A stretch of DNA of 64,000 bases from an uncultured Clostridia bacterium. Lineage in GTDB: Bacteria; Bacillota; Clostridia; Oscillospirales; Oscillospiraceae. The position numbers and the translations under genes are program-made. The stretch spans positions 54,142 to 118,141 of the forward strand of contig CAMFBN010000003.1 in the NCBI GenBank assembly GCA_945948535.1, written 5' to 3'. Below are positions 58,738-64,000 of this stretch, in pieces; within the stretch, counting starts at the first letter, position 1, and every line of letters begins with the position of its first letter. Below the pieces are notes generated by a model that had not been told where the DNA came from, made no database searches, and worked only from the letters and a program-made list of their open reading frames with translations.

Positions 58738-60349
58738 TTACTAGGAAGTACTGTCCATGATGACCGTTGCAGAGGAATGTATACCGGCACCCCTCAGGTA
58801 GGGCCCGATGGAAAAAGTCGTCAGCTTCCATTCCCTCCACCCAATAGGTGTCTGTGCAGACAAATACAACACAGGAATCGTTTTCATTCATATAGTCGGT
58901 AATTATGTTGGACGTGAGAAGATCCTCCGAAGTCGCCATATATACGGATTCAAAGGCGCTAAGCTTGGTAAGATTTCCTGTCGGCACGGAAGGCCATCTG
59001 TTGCGGCCCACATCCAGAAAGCAGGGATACTGGCGATAGGAAGAAAGGAGCGCGGTATCAGCGGAGCTGCTTTTATACAGATACATCGATTTGTCAAGCA
59101 CGGCGCCCAATGCGGCGTTTCCGACGGCGAACAGAACCAGCAGACAGGATACCGCTCGTTTCAGTGTGTCTCGGTTCGCCAGCAGAGTCTCCAAAGCAAA
59201 CAAAACCAGTACGTAAATGAGGGGAATTACAAAATAGAGGTAGCGTAAAAAAACATGTTTACCGCCGATAAAGGAGATGACAAGCATAGTTGCCGCAATC
59301 GTACACAGCATCCAGAGCGCTTCTGTCTGACAGGGACCGCTCTTCCGCAGCACGGCAGGGCGCATTACCAGATATCCCAGCAGGCAAATGGAAGCAACAG
59401 ACAGCAGGCGGGATACAGGTGAATAATAGCAGACAGTATCGACTAACGATCTGACCAGAGGGATTGCCATTTCTTTCCAGAGCGCGAAATTTGTAAGGTT
59501 ACGAACAATATCGTTACCGACATCGTTTGTTGATGTACCGGTCGCCTGGGCGATGGCGTAAGGGAAAATCAGAAGCATCAGTCCCACGCTGGCCAGCGCG
59601 CCGAAACCATACACCAGAAAATGCTTATAATCCCGCCTGTTCAGCAGAATCACTTCAAAGAACAGAACACCCCAGAAGCAGAAAAGCGCGGTATAATACT
59701 GGGTCATTGCGCCAAGGAAAATGAAAGCCCAGGAGGCAAAAAGCCGCTTTTTGGTAAACCCGTACTTCAGAATCCTGACATTCACCAGCGTAAAGGCGGT
59801 CGCAAGCAAGGTCTGAAGCATATACATCCGGATGAAGGTAACGGTTTCCACGGCAAAGGGGGAGAAACCGTACAGAATCAGCGGCAGAAGCTTCATTTTG
59901 TCGCTGGTGAACAGTTCGTCGGACAGCAGGAAAATGACAAATCCGGTAATCATGAACAGCCCGATATTCAGTCCCAGGCCAAACCACTTGCTGAACTGAC
60001 CGGGAAAGAAGGAGCACAGGGTATGCAGCAGCCAGTAGTAAAGCGGGGGATGGCAGTCCGTGCTGGTATTTCTGTATACCGTCCCGTAGGCGAATTGTTC
60101 GCCGGGCTGCACAACGGGCAGAACACCGTATTCCGCGCCGCTGGCCCAGGTTTCCCAGAGATTTTCCGCATTGGAGACCTTGTCTGTGTCATAGCTGTTG
60201 GAAATGACGTAGCTGTAAATTTCATCGATGTGAAATTCCTGCTTCCGCCCGGAGACGAAAACCAGCAAAGCAATTTGAAGGAAGAGGATGGCGGAGACCA
60301 GAAGAAGCTGCCTGCGCCTGGGGTTTGTAAGATGAATGTGCTGTGTCAT
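58727..60349 (-). CDS. GT-C fold membrane glycosyltransferase (GT39/ArnT-like)
   Basis: 540-residue polytopic membrane protein with about eleven spans. The first outer loop has the GT-C acidic pair in FHIDEIYSYVISNS and later the TDCHPPLYYWLLH motif, both typical of PMT/ArnT-like enzymes that use polyprenyl-phosphate sugars. The C-terminal outer domain (from about residue 430) is soluble. It would transfer a sugar to a surface polymer or protein. The start is ATG at 60349 with AGGAGGT upstream, 33 bases after hisS. Confidence 0.85.
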   Translation of the reverse strand: MTQHIHLTNPRRRQLLLVSAILFLQIALLVFVSGRKQEFHIDEIYSYVISNSYDTDKVSNAENLWETWASGAEYGVLPVVQPGEQFAYGTVYRNTSTDCHPPLYYWLLHTLCSFFPGQFSKWFGLGLNIGLFMITGFVIFLLSDELFTSDKMKLLPLILYGFSPFAVETVTFIRMYMLQTLLATAFTLVNVRILKYGFTKKRLFASWAFIFLGAMTQYYTALFCFWGVLFFEVILLNRRDYKHFLVYGFGALASVGLMLLIFPYAIAQATGTSTNDVGNDIVRNLTNFALWKEMAIPLVRSLVDTVCYYSPVSRLLSVASICLLGYLVMRPAVLRKSGPCQTEALWMLCTIAATMLVISFIGGKHVFLRYLYFVIPLIYVLVLFALETLLANRDTLKRAVSCLLVLFAVGNAALGAVLDKSMYLYKSSSADTALLSSYRQYPCFLDVGRNRWPSVPTGNLTKLSAFESVYMATSEDLLTSNIITDYMNENDSCVVFVCTDTYWVEGMEADDFFHRALPEGCRYTFLCNGHHGQYFLVTKN

Positions 60350-60382
60350 ATGATCTGACCTCCTGAACCTGAATATCGGCGC

Positions 60383-61738
60383 TTACTTCTCCAGAATCAC
60401 GGCACAGTCGGTTGCAGCCAGCGCGTTTTTCATGTAATCGGCAGCTTCGGAAGGCGTCAGCTTGACCTGCTCGCCGGTTGCCATATTCTTCACGGAGCAA
60501 ACGCCCTCGGCGATTTCGTCCTCGCCCAGAAGCACGGCAAAGGGCACCTCCAGCTTGTTGGCGTAGGCCATTTTCTGCTTGAATTTCTTCTGCTCACCGT
60601 ACAGCTGCACCCGCAGGCCGGCGGAGCGGATGGTTTCCGCAACGGCGATGGCGGCGGCGGGGTTTTCCGTCATGGGCAGCACCAGCGCGTCAGCGGGGGC
60701 ACTGGGCAGGGCGGGGTTCAGCAGGCCCTGCTCGTCCAGCACATAGAAAAGGCGGGTCAGCCCGATGGAAATGCCCACGCCGGGCAGAGGCTTGTCGGTG
60801 TAGTAGCCTGCCAGATTGTCGTAGCGGCCGCCGGAGCAGACAGAGCCGATCTCCGGGTGGTCAAGCAGGGTGGTTTCGTAGACGGTGCCGGTGTAGTAGT
60901 CCAGGCCCCGGGCAATGGTCAGGTCCACGGCGAAGTTGGCTTCCGGCACACCGAAGGCGGTGAGGTTGGCGGTGACAGCCTTCAGCTCCGCAAGGCCCTG
61001 ATCGAACATTTCATTCTTCCCGGCGTAGCCCTCCAGTGCGGCGAGAACCTCCGCGTTGGTGCCGGTGATGGCGATGAATTTGAGAATTTCGTCCGCCTGC
61101 TCCCCCGTTAGGCCGCAGTCCTCCAGCAGGATGACTCTGACCTTTTCCGCGCCGATCTTGTCCAGCTTGTCCACGGTGCGCATGATGTCGCCGCTCTTAT
61201 CGCTGAGGCCCAGCATGGCGTAGAAGCCATTGAGGATTTTCCGGTTGTTCACCCGAATCTGGAACCGGCTCAGGCCGAAGCCCCGGAATACCTTATAAAT
61301 AATGGCGGGAATCTCCGCCTCGTTGAGAATGTCCAGCTTGCCGTCGCCGATGATGTCGATGTCGGCCTGATAGAATTCCCGGAACCGGCCCCGCTGGGCC
61401 CGCTCGCCCCGGTAGACCTTGCTGATCTGAAAGCGCCGGAAGGGAAAGGCCAGCTCGTTATAGTGCAGCGCCACATATTTTGCCAGCGGCACCGTCAGAT
61501 CGAACCGCAGGGCAAGGTCGCTGTCGCCCTTTGTGAAGCGGTAGATCTGCTTTTCCGTCTCGCCGCCGCCCTTGGCCAAAAGAATCTGGGCATCCTCAAT
61601 GACTGGGGTGTCCAGCGGGGCAAAGCCGTAGGAAGCGTAGGTAGTGCGCAGAATCTCCATCATTTTCTCAAAGCGGATCTGCTTGCCGGGCAGCAGCTCC
61701 ATAAAACCGGACAGGGTCCGGGGCTTGATAATCTCCAT
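60383..61738 (-). CDS. hisS: Histidyl-tRNA synthetase
   Basis: 451-residue class II synthetase charging tRNA-His. Motif 2 is in RGERAQRGRFREFYQADIDIIG, the histidine-A loop is ARGLDYYTGTVYE, and motif 3 is in GVGISIGLTRLFY. A C-terminal anticodon-binding domain (VLPMTENPAAAIAVAE onward) is complete. The leader upstream contains a palindromic repeat; no T-box was recognised. Confidence 0.96.
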   Translation of the reverse strand: MEIIKPRTLSGFMELLPGKQIRFEKMMEILRTTYASYGFAPLDTPVIEDAQILLAKGGGETEKQIYRFTKGDSDLALRFDLTVPLAKYVALHYNELAFPFRRFQISKVYRGERAQRGRFREFYQADIDIIGDGKLDILNEAEIPAIIYKVFRGFGLSRFQIRVNNRKILNGFYAMLGLSDKSGDIMRTVDKLDKIGAEKVRVILLEDCGLTGEQADEILKFIAITGTNAEVLAALEGYAGKNEMFDQGLAELKAVTANLTAFGVPEANFAVDLTIARGLDYYTGTVYETTLLDHPEIGSVCSGGRYDNLAGYYTDKPLPGVGISIGLTRLFYVLDEQGLLNPALPSAPADALVLPMTENPAAAIAVAETIRSAGLRVQLYGEQKKFKQKMAYANKLEVPFAVLLGEDEIAEGVCSVKNMATGEQVKLTPSEAADYMKNALAATDCAVILEK

Positions 61739-61763
61739 GCTGTATTGTCCTTTCTATTGTGTT

Positions 61764-61860
61764 GAGTTAGGAGTGTGGAGTTAGGAGTGTGAAGTGTGGA
61801 GTGCGAAGCGTAAAGCAGTACACTCTACACTCCAAACTCCACACTCCAAACTTCACACTC
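61764..61860. repeat. Palindromic repeat of GAGTGTGGAGT type
   Basis: Left arm with repeated GTTAGGAGTGTGGAGTTAGG (61764-61805) and a right arm with CACACTCCAAACTTCACACT (61819-61860) form an inverted repeat around AAGCGTAAAGCAGTA. It lies between the mgsA-like gene and hisS and provides the stop codon of the former. Confidence 0.75.
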
Positions 61861-62272
61861 AAAAGCGGTTTTTGCTGTGCAGCATTTCCCGCCAATCCAA
61901 ATCGCCCCGCTGCAGGCCCATGATGAGCATTTCGGCAGAGGCCAGGTTGGTGGCGATAGGCACGTTCTGCTTGTCGCAGTGACGAATCGTCTCGATCATC
62001 TGACTGTCGTCCCATGGGTCGGTGGTGTTGGGGTCGGTGAACAGCAGCACCAGATCGATCTCGTTGTAGGCAATCCGGGCGTTGATCTGCTGGTGACCGC
62101 CCTGCTTGTGGGACAGCAGCAGCGTAATGGGCAGGCCGGTGTTGTCGGCGATCAGCCTGCCGGTGGTAGCGGTGGCAAAGAGATTGTGCTTCATCAGCAC
62201 GCTCTTGTAGGCGGTGCAGAACTGCACCATCAGTTCCTTCTTCTTGTCGTGAGCCAGAAATGCGATGTTCAC
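61859..62272 (-). CDS. Methylglyoxal synthase-like protein with altered active site
   Basis: 137 residues, full-length match to the MgsA fold: IAFLAHDKKKELM (phosphate-binding His-Asp-x2-Lys kept), ATATTGRLIADNTG (Thr-rich phosphate loop kept) and IPVATNLAS-type end. But where Escherichia coli MgsA has GGDQQ (catalytic Asp71) this has GGHQQ, and the PHDPD segment (His98, Asp101) reads PWDDS. Conversion of dihydroxyacetone phosphate to methylglyoxal is therefore doubtful; a phosphate-ligand sensor or different lyase is possible. The start is GTG at 62272 with AAGGAGTG upstream. It follows minD, as mgsA often does in clostridia. Confidence 0.8.
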   Translation of the reverse strand: MNIAFLAHDKKKELMVQFCTAYKSVLMKHNLFATATTGRLIADNTGLPITLLLSHKQGGHQQINARIAYNEIDLVLLFTDPNTTDPWDDSQMIETIRHCDKQNVPIATNLASAEMLIMGLQRGDLDWREMLHSKNRF

Positions 62273-62308
62273 AGCTGTCACTCCTTCTTTATATGTCAAA
62301 GCATTGCG

Positions 62309-63049
62309 TTATCGTAAGGTAATCGGCTCATGGAAGCCCTGAATCCGCCGGGCGATCCGGCGGCAGGCCTTCGCGGCGGGGCAGCGGGAGGAATACCGTA
62401 ACAGGGGCTTTCCAAAGGAAGCCGCCAGCGTCACGCAGGGGTCCTCCGGAACGATGCCCGCCAGGGGCAGACCGGCGTTGTCCATCACGTCGTCAATGGT
62501 GGTGCGGACGGTGCTGAGCATTTCCCGGTCCACCCGGTTGACGATGAGGCGCACGTCCTTTTTTCCCTGAAGCTCCAGCAGCTCCCCCACCCGGGCGGCA
62601 TCCCGCACGGAAGCGGGGCCAAAGCCCGTCACCAGCAGAAACCGGTCCGCGGCGGCGCAGACCAGCCGGAAACCGGTATCCACACCGGCGGGAGCATCCA
62701 ACAGGATGAAGTCAAATTCCCGCCGGGCCTGCCGAAGCATGGCGCGGAAGGGCTCCGTTCCGATTTTCTCCACGGGGCAGTTCATGGGCGCGGTGAGAAA
62801 AGACAGGCTGGGGTACACAGGGTGCCGGGCGGCGTCGCTCAAAGGATAATTGCCGCTGGCGACATCCAGAAAGGACAGGGCGGCACCCTCCGTCAGGCCC
62901 AGGGAGATATCCAGATTCCGCAGGCCCACGTCACAGTCCACGCACAGGATTTTCTTCCCGGCTTCTGCCAGAGCGGAGGCCAGCCCCGCGCAGACGGAGG
63001 TTTTCCCGGTTCCGCCCTTGCCGGACAGCACAGCCAACACCTCGCCCAA
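62309..63049 (-). CDS. MinD-like septum-site ATPase
   Basis: 246-residue deviant Walker ATPase of the MinD/ParA group. GEVLAVLSGKGGTGKTSVCAG at the N-terminus, DCDVGLRNLDISLGL and FILLDAPAGVD are the three nucleotide motifs. I take TTG at 63049 as start: it gives the standard Met-Gly-Glu-Val opening and lies seven bases after GGAGGAG, whereas ATG at 63070 would begin inside that ribosome site. minC and minE are not adjacent, and the C-terminus lacks an obvious long amphipathic helix, so a role other than division-site selection is possible. Confidence 0.85.
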   Translation of the reverse strand: MGEVLAVLSGKGGTGKTSVCAGLASALAEAGKKILCVDCDVGLRNLDISLGLTEGAALSFLDVASGNYPLSDAARHPVYPSLSFLTAPMNCPVEKIGTEPFRAMLRQARREFDFILLDAPAGVDTGFRLVCAAADRFLLVTGFGPASVRDAARVGELLELQGKKDVRLIVNRVDREMLSTVRTTIDDVMDNAGLPLAGIVPEDPCVTLAASFGKPLLRYSSRCPAAKACRRIARRIQGFHEPITLR

Positions 63050-63081
63050 GCCCGATCTCCTCCATTCCATAGTTTGTCCCT

Positions 63082-63110
63082 ATTATACAGAAAAATCGCA
63101 CAAAATGCAA
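63082..63110 (-). promoter_or_regulatory. minD promoter
   Basis: On the minus strand TTGCAT (63105-63110), 17 bases, TATAAT (63082-63087), about 33 bases before the TTG start. Confidence 0.75.
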
Positions 63111-63254
63111 GGGGAAAAACAGCCCTGCGGAAAACTTTTTCATCAAAATAAACAAAAGTTATGACGTTTATAACCAAATTAGGATATCTGCGGACAGTAT
63201 GCCCCGTCCTTCCGGGCGGGCTTACAAAATTTGCGCCGGTCCCGCAAAAAAGGG

Positions 63255-63283
63255 TTGCGCACGGTGGGAAACTGAGCTATAAT
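63255..63283 (+). promoter_or_regulatory. pta promoter
   Basis: TTGCGC (63255-63260), 17 bases, TATAAT (63278-63283). A CGGGCAT / ATGCCCG palindrome (63299-63312) lies in the leader. Confidence 0.75.
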
Positions 63284-63333
63284 TAACCTGTAAAAAAACG
63301 GGCATATGCCCGATAATTGGAGGAATGATTCCC

Positions 63334-64000
63334 ATGTTCAATGCTATGATCGAAACTCTGAAGGCGAATCCCCGCAAGATCGTGTTTACCGAGGGCCACG
63401 ACGCCCGTATTCTGGAAGCCACCGACCGTCTGGTGAAGGGCGGCTTCCTGACCCCCATTCTCATCGGCAACGTGGACGAAGTCAAGGCCAACGCTGCCAA
63501 GGGCGGCTTCAACATTGAGGGTGTGGAGATCATCGATCCCCTGACCTACCCCGAGATGGATGCCATGGTTGACAAGATGGTGGAGCTGCGCAAGGGCAAG
63601 ATGACCCCTGACGAGTGCCGCAAGGCCCTGTCCAAGGGCAACTACTTCGGCACCATGCTGGTGAAGATGGGCTACGCCGACTCCCTGCTGGGCGGCGCCA
63701 CCTACTCCACCGCCGATACCGTCCGTCCCGCCCTGCAGATCGTCAAGACCAAGAAGGGCGCCCATCTGGTGTCCTCCTGCTTCATTCTGGTTCGCGGCGA
63801 GGAGAAGCTGGCCATGGGCGACTGCGCCATCAACATCAGCTATGAGGACAGCGTGGACAAGGACGGCAACGTGACCCTGTCCGCCGCCCAGAAGCTGGCT
63901 GAGGTTGCCATTGAGAGCGCCAAGACCGCCAAGGTCTTCGGCATCGATCCCAAGGTCGCCATGCTGAGCTTCTCCACCAACGGCTCCGGCAAGGGCGGCA
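63334..64000 (+). CDS. pta: Phosphate acetyltransferase, 3' end off window
   Basis: Converts acetyl-CoA and phosphate to acetyl phosphate, the energy-conserving exit of acetogenic and fermentative acetyl-CoA. About 222 codons are present: the N-terminal KIVFTEGHDARILEATDRLV, NYFGTMLVKMGYADSLLGGA and YSTADTVRPALQIVKT are the family's signature segments, and KVAMLSFSTNGSGKG lies at the edge. The start is ATG at 63334 with TTGGAGGA upstream. Arg codons are CGT/CGC-biased, as in cooS and acsB, suggesting strong expression. Acetate kinase is probably beyond the edge. Confidence 0.95.
   Translation, partial: MFNAMIETLKANPRKIVFTEGHDARILEATDRLVKGGFLTPILIGNVDEVKANAAKGGFNIEGVEIIDPLTYPEMDAMVDKMVELRKGKMTPDECRKALSKGNYFGTMLVKMGYADSLLGGATYSTADTVRPALQIVKTKKGAHLVSSCFILVRGEEKLAMGDCAINISYEDSVDKDGNVTLSAAQKLAEVAIESAKTAKVFGIDPKVAMLSFSTNGSGKGG

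Noticed and set aside
61739..61858. T-box leader for hisS
   Set aside because: No specifier loop or T-box sequence was seen; the region is a simple inverted repeat.

Overview
The window looks like chromosomal DNA from an anaerobic, Gram-positive-type member of the Clostridia, most likely an uncultured Oscillospirales/Oscillospiraceae lineage. This rests on a moderately high G+C content with Arg codons mostly CGG/CGC, strong AGGAGG ribosome sites, TTGACA-17-TATAAT promoters, the acetylated branch of diaminopimelate synthesis, a MinD/MgsA/HisS neighbourhood, and oxygen-sensitive metabolism (CO dehydrogenase, acetyl-CoA synthase, tungsten-type aldehyde:ferredoxin oxidoreductase, Pta). No outer-membrane gene is seen. 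The species call is inference.

Layout. 1-5.6 kb (minus): a cell-envelope set (MBOAT O-acyltransferase, DUF4358 lipoprotein, VanZ) downstream of a manganese exporter with a yybP-ykoY riboswitch, then GNAT, AzlDC, an unknown Cys-rich protein and a DtxR-type repressor. 5.7-9.5 kb: malic enzyme and a polar amino-acid ABC importer. 9.6-14.5 kb: a 1230-residue secreted Ig-like repeat protein, an autoregulated-looking PadR/DUF2812 pair and a tiny Asn/Cys-rich membrane protein. 14.6-17.6 kb: divergent dapH and deacetylase/aminotransferase genes for meso-DAP. 17.7-22.8 kb: a flavoprotein, a dicarboxylate/amino-acid symporter, murI, udk and a HAD phosphatase. 22.9-29 kb: a DUF89 protein and a tightly overlapped cluster of a UGM-like flavoprotein, two tandem DUF6020 membrane proteins and GtrA, probably for surface glycan work. 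29-34.5 kb: housekeeping genes (HIT, upp, tsaB, tsaE, prfA, rlmA, polysaccharide deacetylase).

34.7-39.8 kb carries cooS-cooC-acsB, the carbonyl branch of the Wood-Ljungdahl pathway; the corrinoid and methyl-branch genes are not here. rpsO-pnp, a MarR-controlled iron alcohol dehydrogenase, DegV, and a tRNA-Arg / holin-like / tRNA-Leu stretch follow. 47.1-58.6 kb is a coherent tungsto/molybdo-pterin island: aor, moaD and thiF leftwards, and a helix-turn-helix regulator, two moeA genes, two flavoproteins, moaA, moaC and mogA rightwards, with an array of short repeats between the two divergent promoters. The regulator and the second MoeA share the same periplasmic-binding-protein-like domain. 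The window closes with a GT-C membrane protein, hisS, a methylglyoxal synthase-like protein with altered catalytic positions, MinD and the start of pta.

The region is rich in small non-coding palindromic elements of several families, many of which abut or overlap stop codons. The most interesting is a ~72-bp hairpin-headed element that follows the stop codons of both acsB and aor in the same orientation, with a partial copy in the moaD leader.
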